A stretch of 64,000 nucleotides of DNA from positions 124,001-188,000 of the forward strand of contig CBDCAB010000006.1 in NCBI GenBank assembly GCA_965213735.1. The letters are read 5' to 3'. This stretch comes from CALDTK01 sp965213735 (GTDB lineage Bacteria; Bacteroidota; Bacteroidia; Chitinophagales; Saprospiraceae). The translations under genes and the position numbers were made by a program. This document shows, one piece after another, positions 28,276 through 36,376 of this stretch; within the stretch, counting starts at the first letter, position 1; each line of letters starts with the position of its first letter. Below the pieces are notes generated by a model, which saw only the letters and a list, made by a program, of their open reading frames with translations, did not search any database and was not told the origin of the DNA.

Positions 28276-29629
28276 ACAACATCATGTATACTTGATCGGC
28301 ATCGGCGGCATCGGGATGAGTGCGCTGGCGAGGTATTACAAAGCCGCTGGCTCGGTGGTGGCAGGATACGACAGAGCAGAATCTGACCTGACGCGTCAAC
28401 TCATCGCTGAAGGGATCGCTGTCCACTACCAAGACGATCCTGAGGCCATACCTCCAGAGCTTGACTTGGCCATTTACACGCCAGCAGTGCCCGCAACGCT
28501 CGAAGAACTTCAGGTGTTGAAGCGGCGACAGGTGAAGCTGGTAAAGCGGGCAGAAGCGCTCGGCCTTATCGGCAAGCGTCACAAAACGCTCGCTGTTGCC
28601 GGTACCCATGGCAAGACTACAACTAGTGCGCTGGCGGCCTACCTCATGCATGAAGCCAAGACTGATGCGGTCGCATTTTTGGGTGGCATTACAGCCAATT
28701 ACAACACGAACTACTTGCCCGGACAAGGCGAGTGGCTGGTGGTGGAGGCAGATGAGTACGACCGCAGTTTTCTGCACCTGTATCCGCAGGTGAGTGTGGT
28801 GACATACATCGAGCCCGATCACCTGGACATCTATACGGAACTAGGTGCTTTTGAGCAGAGTTTTCGCAGCTACGTGAGCCAGGTAGGTGTGGAGGGTGGG
28901 GGAGTAGTAATTACCAAAGCTGCTATTGCAGATACACTAGCCGCAAGTCTTCAGCACGTGGAGGTGCAGACCTATGGGCTCGAGGATGAGCAGCTTGATT
29001 GGAGCGGTCGTAACATCCGGGTGGAAGAGGGGCAGTTTCGGTTTGACCTGCACTGTCCGCAGGGAGTATTTGCTGATTTGCAGCTGGCGGTGCCGGGGCG
29101 GCATAATGTAGAGAATGCAGTTGGTGCGCTAGCGGCGGTGGCTGCGGCGGGTGTGTCGGTAGAGCTGTCGACGAGTTTGCTGCGCGGCTTTAGGGGAGTG
29201 CGGCGGCGATTTGAGTATTTGGGTGATTGGCGGGGGGCGAAGATTATTAGCGACTATGCCCACCATCCAACAGAAGTAGCAGCTGCCATTAATGCTGCCC
29301 ATCAGTTATTCTGTTCATACCGCGTAATCGGTATTTTTCAGCCGCACCTGTTTTCGCGGACGCGTGACTTTGCCGCTGAATTTGCCGCGGCGCTCAGTGA
29401 TTTACAGGAAGTTGTGATGCTGGAGCTGTATCCTGCGAGAGAATTGCCAATTGCCGGAATTTCTTCCATGACAATTTTTTCTAATATAACCGCTGAGAAG
29501 AAGTACCTTGTGGCTAGTTCGGAAGCACCCGCACTGCTAGAGGTACTGAACGGCGACGTTCTTCTCTTCATGGGGGCTGGCGACATCGATGATCTCGCGC
29601 GTAGACTGGCTTCGGCCAGCTCAGAGTGA
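28262..29629 (+). CDS. murC: UDP-N-acetylmuramate--L-alanine ligase
   Basis: First Mur ligase of peptidoglycan synthesis. From the ATG at 28262 the product has 455 residues and opens with a short tail and then HHVYLIGIGGIGMSALARYY, the normal MurC N terminus; an upstream in-frame ATG (28226) would lie inside murG and add nothing conserved. The ATP loop is GTHGKTT at 114-120; EADEYDRSFL and SDYAHHPTEV follow. It overlaps murG by 14 bp. Confidence 0.96.
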   Translation: MSSARQHHVYLIGIGGIGMSALARYYKAAGSVVAGYDRAESDLTRQLIAEGIAVHYQDDPEAIPPELDLAIYTPAVPATLEELQVLKRRQVKLVKRAEALGLIGKRHKTLAVAGTHGKTTTSALAAYLMHEAKTDAVAFLGGITANYNTNYLPGQGEWLVVEADEYDRSFLHLYPQVSVVTYIEPDHLDIYTELGAFEQSFRSYVSQVGVEGGGVVITKAAIADTLAASLQHVEVQTYGLEDEQLDWSGRNIRVEEGQFRFDLHCPQGVFADLQLAVPGRHNVENAVGALAAVAAAGVSVELSTSLLRGFRGVRRRFEYLGDWRGAKIISDYAHHPTEVAAAINAAHQLFCSYRVIGIFQPHLFSRTRDFAAEFAAALSDLQEVVMLELYPARELPIAGISSMTIFSNITAEKKYLVASSEAPALLEVLNGDVLLFMGAGDIDDLARRLASASSE

Positions 29630-29647
29630 GGGTAGACGAGAAACACT

Positions 29648-30427
29648 ATGAATTTGCAAACGCGGCTGGCAAAGCCGTTGCGTTACCTATGGGTAGCGTG
29701 CGCCTTTGTCGCTCTTACATACCTGGCCTACGCCGCACTTACCCATCAGGCAGGTAATGTCACCGAGGTGGTGGTAGAGATACAGCCCACACCTGATGGC
29801 CTCTTCCTCATACAAGGTCTCGATGTCGAAAAACGTCTCGATGCAGGTCCGCAGGGCGCACTCATTGGCCAGACGGTTGAGAACATCGCCTACGAGCCGC
29901 TCGAACGCTTTTTAGAGCAGGATCCCTTCATTGATAAAGCCGACCTATACACGGGTTTTGACGGCAAATTGCATGTCACCATCGAGCAGAAGCGTCCACT
30001 GCTGCGCATTCATCACCGCACTGGCGCGGATTACTACTTGGGTCCGCAGGGTGAGGTGCTGCCTCTCAGCAAACACGACGTGGCCCGCGTACCAGTACTG
30101 ACTGGAGAGGTACCTTCTTTTGTGGAAGCAGCCAGCGACACGCTCGCTATCGAGGCCTTTGTACTTGCCCAGCGTTTGGCGGAAGACAAGTTGCTCTCGG
30201 CGCTCATCGAGCAGATTGAGCTGCGCAACGGCTCCTACATCCTGGTGCCGAAGCTTGGCAGTGCGGTGGTAACACTGGGCACGCTAGAGAATTTAGACGA
30301 GAAACTGGATCGCTACATCACCTTTCTCAGGGGTGCAGTGCCACAGGTAGGGTGGGAAGCCTACACGAACATTGACTTGAGCTTTGCAGGCCAGGTTGTT
30401 TGTCGCAAGCACAGGCCTGGTGCTTGA
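29648..30427 (+). CDS. ftsQ: cell division protein FtsQ/DivIB
   Basis: Bitopic divisome protein of 259 residues: basic N terminus, one membrane segment (about 14-33), a POTRA-like domain (about 38-110) and a beta domain with LRIHHRTGADYYLGPQGEVL and the C-terminal DLSFAGQVVCRK. The gene position between murC and ftsA is standard. The ATG itself is part of the recurring leader word AAACACTATG (29641-29650). Confidence 0.9.
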   Translation: MNLQTRLAKPLRYLWVACAFVALTYLAYAALTHQAGNVTEVVVEIQPTPDGLFLIQGLDVEKRLDAGPQGALIGQTVENIAYEPLERFLEQDPFIDKADLYTGFDGKLHVTIEQKRPLLRIHHRTGADYYLGPQGEVLPLSKHDVARVPVLTGEVPSFVEAASDTLAIEAFVLAQRLAEDKLLSALIEQIELRNGSYILVPKLGSAVVTLGTLENLDEKLDRYITFLRGAVPQVGWEAYTNIDLSFAGQVVCRKHRPGA

Positions 30428-30468
30428 GATGAATTGACAGGGGCTGTTTCACTATTAAACACTACAGG

Positions 30469-31887
30469 ATGAAATGGGAACAACAAGACGACACTGACTT
30501 CACCGTTGCACTCGATATCGGCACTACCAAAGTATGTGCGATCGTGGGGCGCCGCAACGACTTGGGGCAGATCGAAATTCTCGGCTACGGTCGGGTAGCA
30601 GGCGATGGCGTACAACGCGGCGTAGTCACCAACATTGACAAGACCGTCAAGGCGATCAAGGAGGCCGTTGAACGCGCGGAGCGGCAAATTGCTCAGCAAA
30701 TCACGGAGGTCAACGTGGGCATCGCCGGACAACACATCGCTAGTCGGCAGAATCACGGCATGATTACCCGCGACGACGACATGGTGGAGATCACACAAGT
30801 CGATATCGACGAGCTGATTACCTCGATGCGTAAGCTTCCGCTAAAACCTGGTGAGGAGATCCTGCACATTATCCCGCAGGATTACTGCGTCGATGATGAG
30901 TGGGGAATCGATGAGCCGATTGGAATGTGTGGCACTCGCCTCGGCGCGAACTTTCACATCATCACCTGTCAAAACTCTGCATCGCGCAACATTATGCGTT
31001 GCGTGCAAAAAGCTGAACTCGCCGTCAGCGACCTCACTCTCGAGCCCATAGCCTCAGCAGCTTCGGTGCTTACTGAGGCCGATAAGCGCGACGGTGTAGT
31101 GCTGGTGGATATCGGCGGTGGCACAACAGATATTACGATTTTTGCCGACGGCAAGATTAACCATACCTGCGTGCTGCCTTTTGGCGGAGATGTCATCACG
31201 AGCGACATCCGCAAAGTTTTCAGAATCACGCTCACGGATGCTGAAGACCTTAAGACGAAGTTTGGTAATGCTCTGTCTACAGAAGCGGCCTTGAATCGCT
31301 TTATCCGCATCGCCAACCGCCGCGGCCAGGAGCATACTGAAATCAGCGAGAGCGACTTAGCTGAAGTCATCCAAGCGCGGATGGAAGAGATACTCCGCTA
31401 CGTTGACTTTCAGATCAGCGCCAGCGATGCCCGCGACCGCCTGCAGGGAGGTATCGTGCTCACGGGAGGAGGCAGCTTGCTCAAGAATATTGAGAAGCTG
31501 ACTGAATTTTATACGGGCATTCCGACACGGGTAGGTCTCCCTGTAGAGCACCTGGCTCAAGGCTATGATGCAGAATTGGGAAGTCCAATCTTCGCCACAT
31601 CGATCGGTTTGCTCATTGGCGGCATCGATCACGCCAAACGCACTACTGCCCGCGTAGCACTCCAAGCATCGAGCACCATCGCCCATGCAGGAGACACTAC
31701 TCCTCTACCTCAGGGAGGCGGTGCTATCTCAGATAAGCCCGCAACTGGGCAAGTCCTCGATCCACCGGCACGGGTGGAGCAATCAAGTGAGCCAGCGCAA
31801 AACAATTGGTTTACCAAAAAGAGCAGCCAACTGCTCGACAGCATCAAGGTCTGGTTTCATGAAGATGAAGACCCCGACATGCTGTAG
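30469..31887 (+). CDS. ftsA: cell division protein FtsA
   Basis: Actin-like ATPase that tethers FtsZ to the membrane. 472 residues with ALDIGTTKVCAIVGR (phosphate 1), the 1C domain, VDIGGGTTDITIF (phosphate 2) and VLTGGGSLLKN (adenosine motif). A long Pro/Gln/Ser-rich linker (about 395-445) leads to a C-terminal amphipathic helix around WFTKKSSQLLDSIKVWF, the membrane-targeting sequence. AAACACTAC precedes the ATG at 30457-30465. A diverged iterated motif lies at 30834-30847. Confidence 0.96.
   Translation: MKWEQQDDTDFTVALDIGTTKVCAIVGRRNDLGQIEILGYGRVAGDGVQRGVVTNIDKTVKAIKEAVERAERQIAQQITEVNVGIAGQHIASRQNHGMITRDDDMVEITQVDIDELITSMRKLPLKPGEEILHIIPQDYCVDDEWGIDEPIGMCGTRLGANFHIITCQNSASRNIMRCVQKAELAVSDLTLEPIASAASVLTEADKRDGVVLVDIGGGTTDITIFADGKINHTCVLPFGGDVITSDIRKVFRITLTDAEDLKTKFGNALSTEAALNRFIRIANRRGQEHTEISESDLAEVIQARMEEILRYVDFQISASDARDRLQGGIVLTGGGSLLKNIEKLTEFYTGIPTRVGLPVEHLAQGYDAELGSPIFATSIGLLIGGIDHAKRTTARVALQASSTIAHAGDTTPLPQGGGAISDKPATGQVLDPPARVEQSSEPAQNNWFTKKSSQLLDSIKVWFHEDEDPDML
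30834..30847 (-). repeat. iterated motif, A type with one mismatch
   Basis: GCTTCCGCTAAAAC on the plus strand inside ftsA. Confidence 0.5.
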
Positions 31888-31963
31888 TGTCACGCCCTTT
31901 TTCACTTGTCTATAATCCACTCACCTCTCTGTCGCATTGCGCGGCGACCTAACACAGAACACT

Positions 31964-33394
31964 ATGATCTTCGATCTCGAAAGACGCCGTAACAATGGAA
32001 CCATCATCAAAGTCCTCGGCGTAGGCGGCGGTGGCTCCAATGCCGTAACTCACATGTTTAAGCAAAACATCGTGGGCGTCGACTTCGCCATTTGCAATAC
32101 TGATGCTCAAGCGCTGGAGCTCAGTCCCGTTCCTACCAAAATCCACCTCGGACCCGAGCTGACTGCAGGCCGTGGAGCTGGCTCCAAACCGGAAATCGGT
32201 CGCCACGCTTGTGAAGAATCCGTCTCGGAAATTCAGAAGTTCCTCTCCAATGACTGCCAGATGCTGTTCGTCACAGCTGGCATGGGCGGTGGCACAGGTA
32301 CTGGAGCCGCTCCGATTGTGGCCAAAGTGGCCAAAGAACTCAACATCCTCACCGTAGGCATTGTCACCCTTCCCTTCACCTTCGAGGGTCGCACCCGCAT
32401 TCGCAATGGCATTGAAGGTTTGATGGAGCTCAAAAAGCATGTTGACGCTCTGGTTGTGGTTAGCAATGACAAGCTGCGTCTCATCCACGCGGACATGCCG
32501 ATGCGCAATGCTTTTGCGCAGGCTGACAATGTGCTCTCTACCGCAGCACGTGGTATCGCCGAGATCATCACGCGTCCGGGCTACGTAAATGTGGACTTTG
32601 AAGACGTGAATACGGTGCTGCGCGAATCAGGTGTGGCCATTATGGGTATTGGCTACGCGGAAGGCGAAGGAAGGGCACAGTCGGCTGTCGATCAGGCGCT
32701 GAGTTCGCCGCTGCTGGAAGACAACAACATCAATGGTGCGCAGAATATCCTGCTCAACATCTGCTCGGGAAGCACTGATGTGACCATGGATGAGATCGAC
32801 CAGATTACGCAATTCGTCCAGGAGGAAGCAGGCATGGAAGCTAACCTCATTTGGGGTACCTGTTTTGATGATGCGCTCGAAGATGGCATAAGCGTCACTG
32901 TTATTGCTACCGGCTTCCAAGACTCTGCAATCCAGGCGATCAGTGGCAACAGCCGTCCGACTAAGCAGGTGGTTGACCTGAAGCCTCAGGCGCCGAGTGT
33001 ACCGCAGCGGCCTGTTGCGCGTCCTCAGCAGCCACAGGACAATAACCACGTGGAGTTTGAGCACTTGCACCCCCGCGTCGATCAGTACAATCGCTCGTTG
33101 CAGTACCGTCAGGAGGTAGCGCGTGATATGCAAAACAGTGCGAATCAGCAGCTCCCGCCAGATCAGCCTTACACGCCGCGGAGTGGTGGCTACAATGAGC
33201 CGGTGCCACCGAGTGATGCTGATGATTTGGCCAATCTCGAGCGTGAGCCGGCGTACCTACGTTACCGTCGGATGCGCAATCAGCGTACACCGCAGCAGCT
33301 GCCGAATCAGCAGCCGTCGCGTACGGTGGTTGATCAGCACGGGGAGCCTCGATTAGGGGGTGAGAATCCTTGGCTTTACGACAAGGCGGATTGA
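31964..33394 (+). CDS. ftsZ: cell division protein FtsZ
   Basis: Tubulin-like GTPase that forms the division ring. 476 residues from the ATG at 31964, chosen because it sits in the recurring leader word GAACACTATG; upstream codons add nothing conserved. GTP-binding marks are VLGVGGGGSNAV (about 18-29) and GGGTGTG at 108-114. A Pro/Gln/Asn-rich linker (about 335-430) leads to a C-terminal peptide with EREPAYLRYRR, equivalent to the FtsA-binding tail, though it is followed by about 40 further residues. Last gene of the operon. Confidence 0.97.
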   Translation: MIFDLERRRNNGTIIKVLGVGGGGSNAVTHMFKQNIVGVDFAICNTDAQALELSPVPTKIHLGPELTAGRGAGSKPEIGRHACEESVSEIQKFLSNDCQMLFVTAGMGGGTGTGAAPIVAKVAKELNILTVGIVTLPFTFEGRTRIRNGIEGLMELKKHVDALVVVSNDKLRLIHADMPMRNAFAQADNVLSTAARGIAEIITRPGYVNVDFEDVNTVLRESGVAIMGIGYAEGEGRAQSAVDQALSSPLLEDNNINGAQNILLNICSGSTDVTMDEIDQITQFVQEEAGMEANLIWGTCFDDALEDGISVTVIATGFQDSAIQAISGNSRPTKQVVDLKPQAPSVPQRPVARPQQPQDNNHVEFEHLHPRVDQYNRSLQYRQEVARDMQNSANQQLPPDQPYTPRSGGYNEPVPPSDADDLANLEREPAYLRYRRMRNQRTPQQLPNQQPSRTVVDQHGEPRLGGENPWLYDKAD

Positions 33395-33443
33395 GTTGTA
33401 GGTAGCTGGCAGCAACAAAAAAAGTTTCTCATTTTATCGATTG

Positions 33444-33481
33444 AATGGCCGGCCTCCACGGGGGGTGCGGTCATTTTTTTG
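33444..33481 (+). terminator. intrinsic terminator of the dcw operon
   Basis: Stem of 8 bp (AATGGCCG at 33444-33451 with CGGTCATT at 33468-33475, one G-T pair) closing a G/C-rich loop and followed by a run of T. It lies 50 bp after the ftsZ stop. Confidence 0.75.
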
Positions 33482-33510
33482 CTGGGCTGTTTTTTGCTTC
33501 GCGTTTTTTG

Positions 33511-33561
33511 CTGCGCTGTTTTTTTGCTTCGCCGTTTAAATGGCTTCGCCGTTTTGCTGTT
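33511..33561 (+). repeat. left arm of imperfect terminal inverted repeat
   Basis: T-rich tract with GCTTCGC words ending in GGCTTCGCCGTTTTGCTGTT (33542-33561). The reverse complement of 34237-34293 aligns along its length with a few gaps; the last 20 bases match apart from one inserted base. Confidence 0.75.
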
Positions 33562-33575
33562 CGTGGGGCTGGTAT

Positions 33576-33634
33576 TGCCTGCGGCGGTTTTGCCTGCGGC
33601 GCGTGGCCTCCGGCGGCAGGAGCCTCCGGCGGTA
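33576..33634 (+). repeat. degenerate GC-rich tandem array
   Basis: Four imperfect units of 13-16 bases built on TGCCTGCGGCG and TGGCCTCCGGCGG. Adjacent units pair with one another in part, so a folded transcript or slippage origin is likely. Confidence 0.6.
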
Positions 33635-33732
33635 GGTCAGTTGGGTACTTTATTGAAGGCACTGGGTAGACTCGGGGCTCTTTGTACGGAGGCTGCTATT
33701 TAGCTAGCATCCAATCCTACCGTAGTGTGGCC

Positions 33733-33884
33733 ATAGCCGCATAGCGGCGTCGTTGTCAGAGGGTAGGGTTTACCCGGAACGGTTTCAGGTGCTAGGTTCT
33801 ACATTCTGGGGGCTCTTTCTCTGTGTCCTTTTTGGTCGCCGGGTAAACCCAGGGCTCCCTATAACAACGCCGCTATGCGGCTAT
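33733..33884 (+). repeat. long imperfect stem-loop
   Basis: The left half carries ATAGCCGCATAGCGGCGT and then GGGTTTACCCGG (33766-33777); the right half carries CCGGGTAAACCC (33839-33850) and then ACAACGCCGCTATGCGGCTA. The two halves are reverse complements with an internal loop. The GCCGCATAGCGGC core is itself a palindrome. Confidence 0.75.
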
Positions 33885-33902
33885 CACAACCCCCCCGCAG
33901 CG

Positions 33903-33926
33903 TGGCCATAGCCGCATCGCGGCGTC
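33903..33926 (+). repeat. second direct copy of the GCCGCATAGCGGC half-element
   Basis: Matches 33728-33751 at 23 of 24 positions (A to C in the palindrome centre). It suggests a second, more decayed copy of the stem-loop unit to the right. Confidence 0.75.
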
Positions 33927-34022
33927 TGCGCGACAGCGTCATGAGGGAGGGACCCTTTGAGAGGGACGCCTAATGTATGCAAGGCCCCTGAGCTTGCGAA
34001 GAGGGAGGATCTATGGCTTAGC

Positions 34023-34048
34023 AAAGGGTAGGGTTTATCCGGAATCGG
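34023..34048 (+). repeat. second direct copy of the GGGTTTACCCGG half-element
   Basis: AGGGTAGGGTTTATCCGGAA here parallels AGGGTAGGGTTTACCCGGAA at 33760-33779; one base differs over the shared 20. Together with 33903-33926 it repeats the order seen in the stem-loop. Confidence 0.7.
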
Positions 34049-34236
34049 AAGGCGAGTGGTTTAAAGAAATTGACGCCAGCCACCGAGCAAACCCATGACT
34101 TCATTTAACACCCCCGACCAGCTAGCACCTAGCCCCCACCTGATCAACTTGTACCATCAGGCGAGCCTCCCATTGCGCCCCTTGCGTCTCGCCATTTCGA
34201 ACCTTGCAGTACATTCTCTCCAGCACGGCCCCCCCA

Positions 34237-34293
34237 AACAGCAAAACTGGCGAAGCCACAAAAACGAGCGAAGCTCAAAAAAAACAGCGAAGC
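34237..34293 (-). repeat. right arm of imperfect terminal inverted repeat
   Basis: Begins AACAGCAAAACTGGCGAAGC and continues with A-rich tracts and GCGAAGC words; the reverse complement aligns with 33511-33561. The arms enclose about 780 bp. Confidence 0.75.
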
Positions 34294-34379
34294 CAAAGCC
34301 AGCGAAGCCCCCCTTGCAACCCTTGCGATACCATCCTCTAATAACCCCCAGCACCTAGCCCCCATACCCTAAAACCAAT

Positions 34380-34387
34380 TACCTTTG
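34380..34387 (+). promoter_or_regulatory. -7 element upstream of typA
   Basis: TACCTTTG, an exact TAnnTTTG match, 82 bases before the typA ATG. No TTG at -33. Confidence 0.4.
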
Positions 34388-34431
34388 CGCGCCTTTTCTA
34401 AAACCGCCGGACCTATCCCACCGCATCCGCT

Positions 34432-34445
34432 GTTTTGGCGAAAGC
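34432..34445 (+). repeat. iterated motif GTTTTGGCGAAAGC, exact, intergenic
   Basis: Untranslated, in the typA leader 24 bases before the ATG. Confidence 0.85.
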
Positions 34446-34469
34446 TGAACGCCCGTAAAATCTCGCCCC

Positions 34470-36290
34470 ATGACCGCTATTCGTAACGTCGCGATAATCG
34501 CCCACGTCGACCACGGCAAGACGACGCTCGTCGATAAGCTGCTGCATGCCGGCAACCTCTTCCACGAGCGCGAAAAACCCGCAGAACTTATCCTCGATAA
34601 CAATGACCTCGAACGCGAACGTGGCATAACTATCCTGTCGAAAAATGTCTCTATTCGCTATAAAGACTACAAAATTAACCTCATCGACACCCCCGGTCAC
34701 TCCGACTTCGGCGGGGAAGTAGAGCGCGTGCTCAACATGGCCGATGGCGTGCTGCTGCTGGTAGATGCTTTCGAAGGACCTATGCCGCAAACGCGCTTCG
34801 TGCTGTCAAAAAGCCTCGAACTCGGACTCAAGCCTATCGTCGTGGTCAATAAAGTCGATAAGCCCAACTGCAAGCCAGAAGAAGCTTACGAGGCCGTATT
34901 CGACCTCATGTTCGCACTCAACGCCACAGAAGATCAACTCGATTTTCCCGTCGTTTATGGCTCTGCTAAAAACGGCTGGATGGGACCCGACTGGCAAACC
35001 CCAACCGACGATGTTACCTACGCGCTCGACATGATCATCGAACACGTGCCACCACCCAAAGTAAGCGAGGGCGACGTGCAAATGATGATCACTTCTCTTG
35101 CCTACTCCAACTTTACCGGGCGTATGGCCTCAGGACGCCTCAATCGCGGCGTGCTCAAACCAAATATGCCAATCTCACTTGTTTCCAGAGATGGATCGGT
35201 GACCAAACAGCGCACCAAAAAAGTGTTCCTTTTTGAAGGCCTGGCCCGTGTAGAAGTCGACGAAGTGCAGGCCGGCGATATCTGCGCAGTGTCGGGAGTC
35301 GAAAACTTCGAAATTGGCGACACGATCAGCGATCCCGACAATCCCGATGGGCTCAAGCCAATCGCCGTCGATGAGCCGACCATGTCGATGACCTTCGCCA
35401 TTAATGATTCGCCTTTTTTCGGGCAATCCGGCAAGTACGTCACCTCCCGCCACCTCAAAGAGCGCCTCGAAAAAGAAATCGAGCAAAACCTCGCGCTCAA
35501 GGTAGAGCCCACCGACCGCGCCGAAGCTTTTCAAGTCTATGGCCGCGGCGTGTTGCACCTCAGCGTGCTCATCGAAACCATGCGGCGAGAAGGCTACGAA
35601 GTCCAAATTGGACAGCCACAGGTCATCATTAAAGAGACCGAAGATGGCAAGCGGCTAGAGCCCATGGAAGAACTCTACATCAATGTGCCCGATGAGTATT
35701 CCGGTACCGTCATCAACGCCGTAACGCAGCGCAAAGGCACGATGACCAACATGGAAGCCAAACCTGAGCGCACCTTCCTCACCTTCGAAATTCCCTCGCG
35801 AGGCATCATCGGCTTGCGAACTCAACTGATCACTGCCACCGCAGGCGAACTCATCATGACCCATCGCTTCAAGGAATTCGCGCCCTGGGTAGGTGATATT
35901 CCCAAGCGTATCAACGGCTCGATGATTTCCAACGAGAAGGGTAAAGCCATTCCTTATTCGCTCAATAACTTGCAAGAGCGCGGAACCTTGATCGTGCAGC
36001 CTAACGAGGAAATCTACGAAGGTCAGGTGGTAGGTGAGAATGCTCGACCTGGGGATATGGTGGTCAATCTCACCAAGGCTAAGAAGCAATCCAATGTCCG
36101 CTCCTCAGGTGCCGACGACAAGATGAAGATTACCCCGCCGCGGCAGTTTAGCCTCGAAGAAGCATTGGAGTACATTCAGAGTGATGAGTATGTAGAAGTC
36201 ACGCCTGACGCTATGCGTATCCGCAAGATCGTTCTCAGCGAGAGTGACCGCAAACGCGCGAAGAATCCGGCCTTGGTGGGGATGAAATAA
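34470..36290 (+). CDS. typA: ribosome-associated translational GTPase TypA/BipA
   Basis: A 606-residue translation-factor GTPase that binds the ribosome and assists 50S assembly under stress. G motifs: AHVDHGKTTL (G1), RERGITI (G2), DTPGHSDFGGEVER (G3) and NKVDK (G4). Domain 2, the EF-G-like domains III and V and the BipA-specific C-terminal domain (about 480-606) are all present at normal length. It is monocistronic, with an exact iterated motif only 24 bases before the ATG and a terminator 20 bp after the stop. Confidence 0.96.
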   Translation: MTAIRNVAIIAHVDHGKTTLVDKLLHAGNLFHEREKPAELILDNNDLERERGITILSKNVSIRYKDYKINLIDTPGHSDFGGEVERVLNMADGVLLLVDAFEGPMPQTRFVLSKSLELGLKPIVVVNKVDKPNCKPEEAYEAVFDLMFALNATEDQLDFPVVYGSAKNGWMGPDWQTPTDDVTYALDMIIEHVPPPKVSEGDVQMMITSLAYSNFTGRMASGRLNRGVLKPNMPISLVSRDGSVTKQRTKKVFLFEGLARVEVDEVQAGDICAVSGVENFEIGDTISDPDNPDGLKPIAVDEPTMSMTFAINDSPFFGQSGKYVTSRHLKERLEKEIEQNLALKVEPTDRAEAFQVYGRGVLHLSVLIETMRREGYEVQIGQPQVIIKETEDGKRLEPMEELYINVPDEYSGTVINAVTQRKGTMTNMEAKPERTFLTFEIPSRGIIGLRTQLITATAGELIMTHRFKEFAPWVGDIPKRINGSMISNEKGKAIPYSLNNLQERGTLIVQPNEEIYEGQVVGENARPGDMVVNLTKAKKQSNVRSSGADDKMKITPPRQFSLEEALEYIQSDEYVEVTPDAMRIRKIVLSESDRKRAKNPALVGMK

Positions 36291-36310
36291 CTCCTTGCTG
36301 CGCAGAAAAA

Positions 36311-36339
36311 CCCCGCCTCCAAACGTTGTTGAGGCGGGG
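36311..36339 (+). terminator. intrinsic terminator between typA and the convergent T9SS gene
   Basis: Perfect 9-bp stem CCCCGCCTC / GAGGCGGGG with an 11-base loop, preceded by AAAAA on the plus strand, so its T-run side favours the minus-strand gene ending at 36377; it probably serves both. Confidence 0.75.
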
Positions 36340-36376
36340 CCGAAGACAATGCTAAAAATAAGTTCTTGTGCTGTTA

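Larger units (their letters stand above)
33395..34469. other. 1.1-kb gene-free, repeat-rich region between ftsZ and typA
   Basis: No convincing gene. Low-complexity open frames cross parts of it, but they follow the repeats. It holds the dcw terminator, an imperfect terminal inverted repeat (33511-33561 with 34237-34293), a GC-rich tandem array (33576-33634), a long stem-loop (33733-33884), direct copies of its two halves (33903-33926 and 34023-34048), and, before typA, a TACCTTTG -7 element and an exact iterated motif. It resembles a decayed mobile element or a structured RNA locus. Confidence 0.7.

Noticed and set aside
31949..32488. Minus-strand open frame opposite ftsZ
   Set aside because: Antisense to the conserved GTPase domain of FtsZ with no recognisable product.
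33445..33669. Open frame on the plus strand through the T-rich and GC-rich repeats after ftsZ
   Set aside because: The predicted peptide only mirrors the tandem repeats (FF, LL, GG runs), and the dcw terminator lies at its start.
34095..34358. Open frame before typA
   Set aside because: Its second half is the right arm of the inverted repeat; no domain, and biased low-complexity composition.
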